DNA from: Sphingomonadales bacterium UBA6174
GTDB taxonomy: Bacteria > Pseudomonadota > Alphaproteobacteria > Sphingomonadales > Sphingomonadaceae
Reading direction: 5' to 3'
Length of the DNA stretch: 42,583 nt
Assembly: GCA_002422945.1 (NCBI GenBank)
Contig: DITW01000036.1
Coordinates: forward strand, 2,458-45,040
Part shown: positions 9,257-18,586 of the stretch, piece by piece
Position numbering within the stretch: the stretch's first letter is position 1
Layout of the letters: every line of letters starts with the position of its first letter
The notes under the pieces: generated by a model
Databases searched by the model: none
Seen by the model: only the letters and a program-made list of their open reading frames with translations
What the model was told of the DNA's origin: nothing
Translations under genes and position numbers: made by a program

Positions 9257-9598
9257 ATGACCTATGTCGTCACCGAAGCATGCATTCGCTGCAAGTATAT
9301 GGACTGCGTCGAAGTATGTCCGGTGGATTGTTTCTATGAAGGCGAGAACATGCTCGTCATCAATCCGAACGAATGCATCGACTGCGGCGTGTGCGAACCG
9401 GAATGCCCTGCCGAAGCCATTTTGCCGGATACGGAAAATGGTCTCGAAAAATGGCTGGAACTGAACACCAATTTCTCTGCCCAATGGCCGAACGTCACCC
9501 GCAAGGCGGATCAGACGCCTGCCGATGCCGATGAGCACAAGGGCGAAGAAGGCAAGTTCGACAAATATTTCTCTGCCGACGCTGGCAAGGGCGATTAA
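9257..9598 (+). CDS. fdxA: 7Fe ferredoxin FdxA (3Fe-4S plus 4Fe-4S)
   Basis: Small cytoplasmic electron carrier of 113 residues. The Cys spacing (C9, C12, C17, C21, C25, then C40, C43, C46, C50) matches Azotobacter ferredoxin I offset by one: C9, C17 and C50 for the 3Fe-4S cluster; C21, C40, C43 and C46 for the 4Fe-4S cluster. The C-terminal ~50 residues form the usual long tail of proteobacterial FdxA. The ATG at 9257 follows a GTGAG at about 5 nt. Its physiological partner is not shown by the context. carD lies downstream beyond a hairpin. Confidence 0.96.
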   Translation: MTYVVTEACIRCKYMDCVEVCPVDCFYEGENMLVINPNECIDCGVCEPECPAEAILPDTENGLEKWLELNTNFSAQWPNVTRKADQTPADADEHKGEEGKFDKYFSADAGKGD

Positions 9599-9604
9599 TC
9601 GGCT

Positions 9605-9636
9605 GGGGCTGGCCGGGGCATCGCCCCACCAGCCCC
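9605..9636 (+). terminator. nested hairpin after fdxA
   Basis: GGGGCTGG (9605-9612) pairs with CCAGCCCC (9629-9636), and inside it GGGGC pairs with GCCCC around a 3-nt loop. It lies 7 nt after the fdxA stop. The structure is very stable but there is no T-run, so termination is inferred from position and stability only. Confidence 0.55.
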
Positions 9637-9920
9637 GGACCGCTATCTAGATTGGCCTCCCCGGGCCATTGAGACACCCTTCAGCTGGCCTTTGCGCCAG
9701 CCGTTGGTGTATCGACTTTCAATTTACTGGATTTTTTGTGGCGACTCTGTTACAAGGGCTGTCACCAGCTGGGATGTGAACACACACCCCGGCTTTTTCT
9801 TGGTGCGAAACTTCACGGGAGTTGAGCCATCGTTGTCGGGTCGCGCTGACGGAAATCATCCGTCAGAAGATAGTTTCGGCACGCATGCCTCTCCCTCGGT
9901 TTGAAAGGCTCTCTGTAAAA
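9637..9920 (+). other. carD leader region, no gene
   Basis: Together with the preceding terminator this is a 322-bp stretch between fdxA and carD without a convincing gene. It holds a GCTGGC/GCCAGC hairpin at 9684-9701 and the CTGACGGA/TCCGTCAG hairpin at 9846-9866. An AT-rich patch around 9718-9742 is the likeliest place for the carD promoter. I could not assign -35 and -10 boxes with confidence. Confidence 0.5.
9846..9866 (+). promoter_or_regulatory. hairpin in the carD leader, same arms as upstream of fdxA
   Basis: Perfect 8-bp arms CTGACGGA and TCCGTCAG around a 5-nt loop, 54 nt before the carD start codon. The shared TGACGGA/TCCGTCA core and similar distance to the start codon make a common regulator or RNA structure plausible. 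Confidence 0.45.
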
Positions 9921-10451
9921 ATGGCTAATATGGCGCTGAGCTTTGATGTCGGCGATTATGTCGTTTACCCAAAACACGGCGTAGGCCGGGTTATTGAGCT
10001 CCAGAATCAGGAAATCGCAGGTATTTCTCTGGAACTGTACGTCCTTCGTTTCGAGAAGGAAAAAATGACGCTTCGGGTCCCGACCAACAAGGCGGAAAGC
10101 GTCGGCATGCGCAAGCTGTCGACCGGCGCTCAGATGCAGGACGCCCTTGCCACGCTGAAGGGCAAGCCGAAGGTCAAGCGCACCATGTGGTCGCGCCGCG
10201 CACAGGAATATGAAGCGAAGATCAATTCGGGCGACCTCGTGTCGATCGCCGAAGTGGTCCGTGATCTGTTCCGCGCCGAAGATCAGCCGGAACAATCCTA
10301 TTCCGAACGCCAGATTTTCGAGGCCGCGACCAGCCGCCTCGCCCGCGAACTGGCGGCAATGGAACAGACCGACGAACCGGGTGCGCAGAACAAGATTCTC
10401 GACATTCTGCGTCAGGCTGCGGCTGCGGCGGCAGTTGCCCTCGTTAAATAA
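9921..10451 (+). CDS. carD: CarD family transcriptional regulator
   Basis: RNA-polymerase-binding global regulator that stabilises open complexes, notably at rRNA promoters. 176 residues. The N-terminal CarD/CdnL/TRCF domain (RID) runs from about residue 5 to 65 and includes FDVGDYVVYPKHGVGRV. A C-terminal helical DNA-binding part follows and ends in an Ala-rich stretch. The ATG at 9921 (MANMALSF) was chosen because the RID fold begins just after it; a longer reading frame starts ~33 codons upstream without family similarity. Its Shine-Dalgarno is weak (GAAAGG at ~13 nt). The long structured leader suggests its level may be controlled. Confidence 0.93.
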   Translation: MANMALSFDVGDYVVYPKHGVGRVIELQNQEIAGISLELYVLRFEKEKMTLRVPTNKAESVGMRKLSTGAQMQDALATLKGKPKVKRTMWSRRAQEYEAKINSGDLVSIAEVVRDLFRAEDQPEQSYSERQIFEAATSRLARELAAMEQTDEPGAQNKILDILRQAAAAAAVALVK

Positions 10452-10469
10452 GACCGCTACCCACGGGCC

Positions 10470-11332
<863 letters not shown>

Positions 11333-11339
<7 letters not shown>

Positions 11340-11926
11340 CCCATCAGGCTGAGCACTTCCTTCCGGCTGCGGTGATCTTCTAGGAAGCAACCTAGCAACC
11401 GGCTGGTCGTCATCACTACGCCCGGCGTTTTCACCCCGCGCCCGGTCATGCAGCCATGGGTCGCCTCAATCACGACTGCCACGCCATGCGGCTGGAGATG
11501 ATCCCAGATGCTTTGGGCGACTTCTGCCGTCAGCCGTTCCTGCACCTGCAAGCGCCGCGCAAAGCCGTGCAGCACGCGGGCGAGCTTGGAAATGCCGACC
11601 ACCCGATTTTTGGGCATATAGGCGATGCTCGCCTTGCCGCTGATCGGCGCCATATGATGTTCGCAATGCGACTGGAACGGAATATCGCGCAACAGCACGA
11701 TCTCGTCATAGCCGCCGACCTCCTCAAAAGTGCGCGACAAATGCAGCGAGGGGTCTTCTGCATTGCCCGCGCAATATTCCTTCCACGCCCGCGCGACGCG
11801 ATAGGGCGTGTCGACCAGCCCTTCGCGGCTGGGGTCTTCGCCGGTCCAGCGCAACAAGGTGCGGATGGCGTCGGCGACTTCATCGGGGACCGGAATCTTG
11901 CTGAACTCACCCGCATCCTTATGCAT
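11333..11926 (-). CDS. folE: GTP cyclohydrolase I
   Basis: Makes 7,8-dihydroneopterin triphosphate from GTP, the first step of tetrahydrofolate synthesis. 197 residues. Zinc ligands are visible: C88 and H91 in SHCEHHMAP and C159 in ATHGCMTGRG. These show the classical zinc-dependent type IA enzyme. The central GISKLARVLHGFARRLQVQE segment is diagnostic. Downstream of thyA on the same strand with a 47-bp gap, so both may be transcribed together; both belong to folate and thymidylate metabolism. Confidence 0.97.
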
Positions 11927-11973
11927 TCACACTCTCCTTAGGGCCTTTTGGCCTGCAATATTGTATCGGCCAG

Positions 11974-12906
11974 TCAGACCGCCACCGGGGCCGCGATATG
12001 CGCCTGCGGGGCATAATCCTGCACCTCGAAATCCTCGATCCGATAGTCGAAAATGCTATCGGGCTTGCGGAGCAACCGTAGTTTCGGATTGCCCTGCGGC
12101 ACCCGCGCCAATTGCTCTTCAACCAGATGGACGTGGTTGAGATAGAGATGCACATCTCCGCCATTCCACACCAATTCGCCCGGTTCATAACCGCATTGAT
12201 CGGCAACCATGCGGATCAGCATCGCAGTGGCGAACACGTTAAAGGCAAAGCCCAGCCCCAGATCGCAACTGCGCTGAAACAACATGCCCGACAATTTGCC
12301 GTTCGACACATGGAATTGATAGGTCATGTGGCAGGGCGGCAGCGCCATGCGGTGCAGCTCCGCGACATTCCAGCCCGTGAACAAATGGCGGCGCGACGTA
12401 GGATTATGCTTCAACCCGTCAATCAGTGCGGCAATCTGGTTGATGCCCTGCGGCTTGCGCCGGAACAGGCCATCCCCCGCCGGTTCATAATCCGGCCAAT
12501 TCACCCATTGCGCGCCATATACCGGGCCAAGATCGCCCCATTTGGCGGCGAAATCATCATCGGCAATGATACGGGCTTCGAAAGAATCGCGGGCGATCGC
12601 GTGATCGCCAGTGGTCTGGCGATAATGTTCCAGCGGCCAATCCGTCCAGATATGGACCTTTTGCTCCACCAATTTGCGGATATTGGTATCGCCGGTCAGA
12701 AACCACAGCATCTCACGCGCGGCGACCTTCCATGCGACCCTTTTGGTCGTCAGTAGCGGCACCGCATCATCGCCAAGGTCATAACGGATCGTCGCGCCGA
12801 ACAGTGAGCGCGTGCCGACGCCGGTGCGGTCCACCCGTTCCTCCCCTTCGTTCCAGACGCGACGGATCAGATCAAGATACTGATATTCGGGATGGCGCGA
12901 GTTCAT
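11974..12906 (-). CDS. thyA: thymidylate synthase
   Basis: Methylates dUMP to dTMP using methylene-tetrahydrofolate. The start at 12906 (MNSRHPEYQYLDLI) gives 310 residues and matches the family N-terminus; the open frame extends 33 codons further without similarity. Catalytic Cys192 is in MALPPCHMTYQF. Folate- and dUMP-binding segments DRTGVGTRSLFG and RSCDLGLGFAFN are present. Residues ~90-155 contain an insert relative to the short E. coli form, seen in many ThyA proteins. No folA follows; folE is the next gene. Confidence 0.97.
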   Translation of the reverse strand: MNSRHPEYQYLDLIRRVWNEGEERVDRTGVGTRSLFGATIRYDLGDDAVPLLTTKRVAWKVAAREMLWFLTGDTNIRKLVEQKVHIWTDWPLEHYRQTTGDHAIARDSFEARIIADDDFAAKWGDLGPVYGAQWVNWPDYEPAGDGLFRRKPQGINQIAALIDGLKHNPTSRRHLFTGWNVAELHRMALPPCHMTYQFHVSNGKLSGMLFQRSCDLGLGFAFNVFATAMLIRMVADQCGYEPGELVWNGGDVHLYLNHVHLVEEQLARVPQGNPKLRLLRKPDSIFDYRIEDFEVQDYAPQAHIAAPVAV

Positions 12907-12990
12907 GAAGCGGCAATTTTCCGGACAGGAGACACAAGGTGCAATGACGATAAACAACCTTAGAATGATTTCGCCGTTGACGCAAAGAGG

Positions 12991-13000
12991 TGTTGCAACA
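12991..13000. promoter_or_regulatory. 10-bp perfect palindrome between thyA and the receptor gene
   Basis: TGTTGCAACA, its own reverse complement, lies 84 nt upstream of thyA and 124 nt upstream of the receptor gene. It shares the TTGCAACA core with the inverted repeats upstream of the phasin gene. A possible operator; function unknown. Confidence 0.3.
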
Positions 13001-13124
13001 ACCATAGCCGTGCATGATTTTCAATCCCGCACATTACCGCCTTTGCGTTTGCGTGATGTTTTACTAGAAAGCGCCGAATTGAACGGAACGCGGACCAAGG
13101 CTCGGGTCAAGCAGGAGTGTGAAC

Positions 13125-15767
13125 ATGAAGAAAAACCGGCTGTCTTGTTCGATTGCCCTGTCCGCCTTCGCTATGTCCTCTGTCGCGCTGGCGCAGGATC
13201 TGCAGGCTGAAGATCAAAGTGCCGCCGCACGGGAGGACATCATCGTCACCGCCACGCGGCGCAGCCAGGTCATGACCGATGTGCCGCTCGCAATTTCTGC
13301 CATTGGCGCCAAGAATCTCGACATTGCGGGGGTGCATGACATTCGCCAGCTCAACCAATTGTCGCCCTCCTTGTTCGTCAGCTCGTCCTCTTCCGAAGCT
13401 GTGGGCGGCGTAGCGCGGATTCGCGGCATCGGCACAGTCGGGGACAATCCCGGCCTTGAAAGCTCGGTCGCGACCTTTATCGATGGCGTATATCGCAGCC
13501 GTTCCGGCGTGGCCTTTACCGAATTGGGCGCGGTCGAACGGATCGAAATCGCGCGCGGACCGCAGGGCAGTTTATTTGGTCGCAACGCCTTGGCCGGGCT
13601 GATCAATGTCATCACCACCGCCCCCAGCTTTGAAGAAAGCGGCACCGCCGAACTCAGCTATGGCAATTATGATTATCGCCGCGCCCAATTGGGGCTGACT
13701 GGCCCGATCAACGCCAAAATCGCATATCGGCTGGATGGCGTTTATACCAAGCGCGATGGCTTTATGGTCGAATCCAACGACTATCCCGGTGCGTCGAACC
13801 GCCGGTTCAACAATCGCAACCGTTGGCTGACGCGCGGCCAGTTGCTGTTGAAACCCAGCGACGCGACGACGATCCGTCTGATCGCCGATTATGCCAAGCG
13901 CGATGAAGATTGCTGCGCCGCCGCCTATCAGCAAAGCCGCAATGTCATCCGCAATGGGGATGGCAGCATCAGCTTTGGCCCGAACAGCATGGCCGCGCTG
14001 ATGGAAAGTTTCGGCGCGAAGCTCAATCAGGATTATACCCAGCGTCGCGTCTCGGTCACCCCGGGGCGCAGTTACCAGTCGGACGTGATCGACCGGGGCA
14101 TTTCCGCCGAGCTCAATAGCGAGATTGGTAATGTCCGGCTGACGAGCATCACCGCCTATCGCAATTGGGAATCGGATCGCGGGCAAGATGCCGATTTCAA
14201 CAATCTCGATACCTTCTATCGCAATCAGCTCGACCAGAATTTCGATACATTTACGCAAGAAATTCGGCTGAACGCCAAGGCGTTCAACGGCACGCTCGAT
14301 TGGCTGATCGGCGCATATTACGGCCATGAAACACTCAATCTGAAAGACAATCTGCGGTTCGGCACGCAATATGGTCTGGTGCAGGGATGCCGGGTGGCGA
14401 ACATCTTGTTGCCCAGCTTGCCGGGCGGTAGCGCGCTTGATCCCAATGCGCTCGGCTGTCTGAATATCACCGGGCAGAACGGACTGAGCGCCCCCGTATT
14501 GGCCGGACTGCAAACCTTGTCGGGCATCAACGACAAGGGCGCGGTGCGTGACCAATATCGCCAGCGCGATGTGACTTGGGCGCTGTTCACCCATAATGTC
14601 ATCACGATCACGCCGAAGCTCTCGGTCGCATTGGGGGCACGTTTCACCCATGATCGCAAGACGCTGACGGCAAATATCCTCTCGGATAGCGCTGCCTGCG
14701 CGGACATGTCGGCACTGAAAGGCACAAGCATCTACAGCCTGACCTGCGCCAATAATGTGTTGGGCGGCAATAGCTTGACCGGCAGCGGGGTTGATGGCCA
14801 TTATCGCGACGGCACTTCGAGCAACGACTGGACCGGCAGCGCGTCGATCAGTTACAAGCCCAACGACCGTTTGCTGACCTATGTCAGCTGGTCGCGCGGG
14901 TTCAAATCGGGCGGGTTCAATCTCGACCGTGCCGGGCTTACCATGGGCGCGCCGCTGGCGACCCAGTTGCGCTTTGCTGCTGAAACTGTCGATGCATGGG
15001 AATTGGGTGCGAAATATCGTGGGCGCGACTTCCGCGTGGCTGCCACCGCTTTTTATCAGATGTTCGATAATTTCCAGCTCAACACGTTTAATGGCGTAAG
15101 CTTTGTCGTGGAAAATATTCAGGGCTGTTCGGCGCTGGCGGGCGGCGACACCGCCGATAGCGATCTTAGCGCTTCGAATGGCGGCTGCATCGGTCGGAAC
15201 AGATCGGGCGTGACCAATAAGGGCATCGAACTGGAGGCCTCGATCTATCCGCAGACGGATGTGATGATCGAAGGCGGCTATACGCTGGCCAAGACCGAAT
15301 ATCGCGACAATATCACCGGCGGCGGTGGCCGTGGCTTGGCGACGACCTTGTTCCAATTACCGGGTGCGCCCCTGTCTAATGCGCCACGCCATGCAGTGAC
15401 GAGTTCGCTGACATGGACTCCGGCAATTGGCCATGCGGGCCTGCGCGCGCTGTTGCGCGTGGATGGCCGATTTCAATCATGGATCAATGTCGGTTCCGAC
15501 CTGTTGCCCGAAAAGGCGCAAGCGAGCGTTACCACGATCAATGCCCGCCTTGGCTTGAGCGGCGCGAATGACGGGTGGAATGTCGCCTTATGGGCGCAGA
15601 ACCTGTTCGACACCAATTATCGCCAGACCGTAGCCGGTGCGCCGATTCAGGGCAGCGGCTCGCTCGCGACCGTGACGGCGGGCGGCTCCAGCCCCGGTTC
15701 CGGCCTGTTCCTCGTGTTTCCGGCAGAACCCCGGACATGGGGCGTGACGGTACGAACGAAGTTCTGA
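13125..15767 (+). CDS. TonB-dependent outer-membrane receptor
   Basis: An 880-residue outer-membrane receptor. The signal peptide ends around ALAQ (residue ~24), followed by a TonB-box-like EDIIVTATRR. The plug domain (roughly 40-150) contains RIRGIGTVGDN, FIDGVYRSRSG and IEIARGPQGSLFGRNALAG. A ~700-residue beta-barrel ends in a terminal Phe (TVRTKF). ATG 13125 was preferred over GTG 13119 because AGGAG lies 7 nt upstream of the former and only 1 nt from the latter. No transporter, TonB or catabolic gene adjoins it, so the ligand is unknown. Unusually, the barrel carries four close Cys pairs (263/264, 422/445, 525/541, 668/688), probably in surface loops. Confidence 0.95.
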   Translation: MKKNRLSCSIALSAFAMSSVALAQDLQAEDQSAAAREDIIVTATRRSQVMTDVPLAISAIGAKNLDIAGVHDIRQLNQLSPSLFVSSSSSEAVGGVARIRGIGTVGDNPGLESSVATFIDGVYRSRSGVAFTELGAVERIEIARGPQGSLFGRNALAGLINVITTAPSFEESGTAELSYGNYDYRRAQLGLTGPINAKIAYRLDGVYTKRDGFMVESNDYPGASNRRFNNRNRWLTRGQLLLKPSDATTIRLIADYAKRDEDCCAAAYQQSRNVIRNGDGSISFGPNSMAALMESFGAKLNQDYTQRRVSVTPGRSYQSDVIDRGISAELNSEIGNVRLTSITAYRNWESDRGQDADFNNLDTFYRNQLDQNFDTFTQEIRLNAKAFNGTLDWLIGAYYGHETLNLKDNLRFGTQYGLVQGCRVANILLPSLPGGSALDPNALGCLNITGQNGLSAPVLAGLQTLSGINDKGAVRDQYRQRDVTWALFTHNVITITPKLSVALGARFTHDRKTLTANILSDSAACADMSALKGTSIYSLTCANNVLGGNSLTGSGVDGHYRDGTSSNDWTGSASISYKPNDRLLTYVSWSRGFKSGGFNLDRAGLTMGAPLATQLRFAAETVDAWELGAKYRGRDFRVAATAFYQMFDNFQLNTFNGVSFVVENIQGCSALAGGDTADSDLSASNGGCIGRNRSGVTNKGIELEASIYPQTDVMIEGGYTLAKTEYRDNITGGGGRGLATTLFQLPGAPLSNAPRHAVTSSLTWTPAIGHAGLRALLRVDGRFQSWINVGSDLLPEKAQASVTTINARLGLSGANDGWNVALWAQNLFDTNYRQTVAGAPIQGSGSLATVTAGGSSPGSGLFLVFPAEPRTWGVTVRTKF

Positions 15768-15776
15768 GGATGAATG

Positions 15777-15796
15777 GGGGGCGTTCGGACGCCCCC
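15777..15796. terminator. hairpin between convergent receptor gene and glnD
   Basis: GGGGGCGT-tcgg-ACGCCCCC, an 8-bp G/C stem with a 4-nt loop, lies between the two stop codons. There is no T-run on either side. It is well placed to end both transcripts. Confidence 0.5.
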
Positions 15797-15802
15797 TCCT
15801 CC

Positions 15803-18559
15803 TCAGGCGGCCTGATCGGCCCTGATCCCGGCGGCTGCATCGAGCAGGCGTTTTTCGAGCGTCTTCAACCGTGCCGGGCTTTCGATCTTGTCGCCGATCA
15901 GATCGGTCAGATAGAATACGTCGACCGCGCGTTCGCCATAGGTGGCGATATGGGCGCTGTGGATCGTGACCTTGGACTGGAACAGCGCATAAGCAAGGTT
16001 GTTGAGCAGTGCCGGACGGTCGCGCGCGGCGATTTCTACCACGGTATAACGGTTGGACGCCTTGTTATCGATCAACACGCTTGGTTCATGGACAAAGGCT
16101 TCGGCACGGATGCGAGGTAAGGGCTTGGCCTCCAGCCGATCGAGCAAGCGGCTGCGATTAGCCAGCGCATCCTCGATCGCGAGTTCCAGCCGCCGCAAGC
16201 GTTCCGCCTCGTCAAACGGCTGGCCGAATGGGTCCTGCACCAGAATATTATCAAGCGCCATGCCATCGCGGCTGGTGTGAATGCGAGCGTCGATGATCGT
16301 CGCCCCCGCCAGATGGATCGCGCCCGCCAGCCGGTAAAACAGGCCGGGGTGATCGGCGGCATAAAGCGTGACAAGGGTCGCCCCGCGTTCGGGATAGATT
16401 TGCGCCTTGAGCGAGAGATGCACATCGCCCTCATCGGCAGCGCGCACCTGACGGGCGTTGCTGGCGAGAATATCAAGCGGTTCCGCCACCCAATAGGCAT
16501 CGGACATGCGCTTGGCATAGGCGTTGAACGTGGCATCGTCCCAGCCCAGCATGTGCTGCAATTCGACCTGCTTGGCGGCGACGCGTTCGGCCCGGCCACG
16601 CTGCTTATGGCCGAGGCGCAGCACTTCTTCCGAAGCGTCATAAAGGTCGGTCAGCAACTGGCGCTTCCAGCTATTCCAGACGGTCGGGCCGACCGCGCGA
16701 ATATCGACGACCGTCAACGCCACCATCAAGCGCAGGCGTTCGACGCTTTGCACCACCGCGACAAAATCGAGGACCGTCTTGAAGTCCGACAGGTCGCGCT
16801 TGAACGCCGTATCCGACATCAACAGATGATAACGGATCAGCCATGCCACGGTTTCGGTTTCCGCCGGGGTCATGCCAAAGCGCGGGCAGAGCTTTTGCGC
16901 CACTTCCGCGCCCAACACGCTATGGTCCCCGCCCCGGCCCTTGGCGATATCGTGCAGCAACACCGCAACATAGAGCACGCGGCGCGACAGGATCTGCTTC
17001 ATCAGCGAAGTTGAATGGGGATGATCCGCCGAGAGCTGGCCCTTTTCGATCTGGCTGAGCAAACCAATGGCGCGGATCGAATGTTCGTCGACAGTATAAT
17101 GATGATACATGTCGAACTGCATCTGCGCGACGACGCGGCCAAAATCGGGGACAAAACGGCCAAATACCGTGGCATCGTTCATCGCCCGCAATATCCGTTC
17201 CGGGTCGCGCGGGCTGGTCAGCACATCAAGGAACAGCGCATTCGCCTCCGGGTCCTGCTGCACATTGCGGTCGATCAGCCGGACATCGCGCTGGGCCACG
17301 CGCATCGTCAGCGGATGAATATCGAGTTCATGCCGGTCCGCCACGGCAAACAGCCGCAGCAATCGCACCGGATCTTGTGCGAAGAAATCATCATGCGGGA
17401 TCGCGAGCCGCCCACGATCGAGGATGAAACCATCCAAGGTTTTCGGCTTGCGCCGCAGACTCGGCAGGTTGAAGCGACGGCCTTTGGTCGCGAATTTTTC
17501 ATCCAGATGGGCAAGGAACAGCCCGGACAAATCGCCCACCAGTTTCACCGTGCGGAAATAATGCTGCATGAAGCGTTCGACCGACGACCGCCCCGGCCTT
17601 GCGGCATAACCAAGGCTAAGCGCGACATCGCGCTGCATATCGAAGGTCAGCCGTTCTTCAGGCCGCTTGGCAATCAGATGGAGATGACAGCGCACCGCCC
17701 ATAGGAAGTTTTCCGCCTTCTGGAATTGCGCCAGTTCCTTTTCGGTCAACAGGCCAGCGCCGACCAGTTCCGCCACCGTGTTCACGCGAAACGCGAATTT
17801 GCCGATCCAGAACAGGGTGTGGAGATCGCGCAAGCCTCCCTTGCCCTCTTTAATATTCGGTTCGACGACATAGCGGCTATCGCCCATGCGATCATGACGC
17901 CCCTGACGTTCGGCCAGCTTTTCGGCGACGAAGCTGGAGGCAGACCCGGCAATGATTTCGCGTTCGAACCGACTTCGCGCCTCGTCATAAACGCCGGTAT
18001 CGCCCCAGATATAACGCGATTCCAGCAAGGCCGTGCAGATCGTGAGATCAGCCCTCGCCATGCGGATCATTTCATCCAAAGAACGGCTGCTATGCCCGAT
18101 TTTCAGCCCCAGATCCCATAGGACATAGAGCATGGACTCGATCACCTGTTCGGACCAGGCCGTCTGTTTCGATGGGGTGATAAACGCGATATCGACGTCG
18201 GAAAATGGCGCCATCTCGCCCCGGCCATAGCCGCCGACCGCCACCAAGGTCAGCCGTTCCGCCGCAGTCGGATTATGCAGCGGATGGACCCGTTCAATGA
18301 TGAAATCATAGGTCAGGCGCAAAATCTGATCGACCAGAAAGGCTTGGGACGAGGCGCAATCGCGGCCCCGCGACGGATATTTTTTCAACCGCGCCGCGAT
18401 TTCCGCCCTACCTTCGTCCATCGCCGATTTCAGGACGCGGGTCGCCAGCATCCGAAGCTTGATCGTGTCCGGTGCTTCAAGCGCCGCCAGCTCGTCCGAA
18501 ACCGCTCGCCGGTCGATGATCGACCGGCGATTGGTCAGCGAAGCAAAACGTTCAAGCAT
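15803..18559 (-). CDS. glnD: bifunctional uridylyltransferase/uridylyl-removing enzyme GlnD
   Basis: Nitrogen sensor that uridylylates and de-uridylylates PII proteins in response to glutamine. 918 residues. Nucleotidyltransferase domain with GGYGRGEMAPFSDVDI near residue 115; HD-type hydrolase domain with LLHDIAKGRGGDHS near 535; two C-terminal ACT domains (starting near 733 and 843) that bind glutamine. The ATG at 18559 is preferred because a GGAA lies 7-8 nt upstream; a TTG two codons earlier has that GGAA right against it. Same strand as the aminotransferase gene upstream (27-bp gap), so co-transcription is likely. No glnB or glnA is in the window. Confidence 0.96.
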   Translation of the reverse strand: MLERFASLTNRRSIIDRRAVSDELAALEAPDTIKLRMLATRVLKSAMDEGRAEIAARLKKYPSRGRDCASSQAFLVDQILRLTYDFIIERVHPLHNPTAAERLTLVAVGGYGRGEMAPFSDVDIAFITPSKQTAWSEQVIESMLYVLWDLGLKIGHSSRSLDEMIRMARADLTICTALLESRYIWGDTGVYDEARSRFEREIIAGSASSFVAEKLAERQGRHDRMGDSRYVVEPNIKEGKGGLRDLHTLFWIGKFAFRVNTVAELVGAGLLTEKELAQFQKAENFLWAVRCHLHLIAKRPEERLTFDMQRDVALSLGYAARPGRSSVERFMQHYFRTVKLVGDLSGLFLAHLDEKFATKGRRFNLPSLRRKPKTLDGFILDRGRLAIPHDDFFAQDPVRLLRLFAVADRHELDIHPLTMRVAQRDVRLIDRNVQQDPEANALFLDVLTSPRDPERILRAMNDATVFGRFVPDFGRVVAQMQFDMYHHYTVDEHSIRAIGLLSQIEKGQLSADHPHSTSLMKQILSRRVLYVAVLLHDIAKGRGGDHSVLGAEVAQKLCPRFGMTPAETETVAWLIRYHLLMSDTAFKRDLSDFKTVLDFVAVVQSVERLRLMVALTVVDIRAVGPTVWNSWKRQLLTDLYDASEEVLRLGHKQRGRAERVAAKQVELQHMLGWDDATFNAYAKRMSDAYWVAEPLDILASNARQVRAADEGDVHLSLKAQIYPERGATLVTLYAADHPGLFYRLAGAIHLAGATIIDARIHTSRDGMALDNILVQDPFGQPFDEAERLRRLELAIEDALANRSRLLDRLEAKPLPRIRAEAFVHEPSVLIDNKASNRYTVVEIAARDRPALLNNLAYALFQSKVTIHSAHIATYGERAVDVFYLTDLIGDKIESPARLKTLEKRLLDAAAGIRADQAA

Positions 18560-18586
18560 CGGCAATTCCGAATGATATGAGGAAAA

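Noticed and set aside
13572..15356. A 594-codon open frame antisense to the TonB receptor
   Set aside because: It is a shadow of the high-G+C receptor gene: no ribosome-binding site, no family features, and its Ile/Arg/Ala-rich composition is typical of antisense frames.
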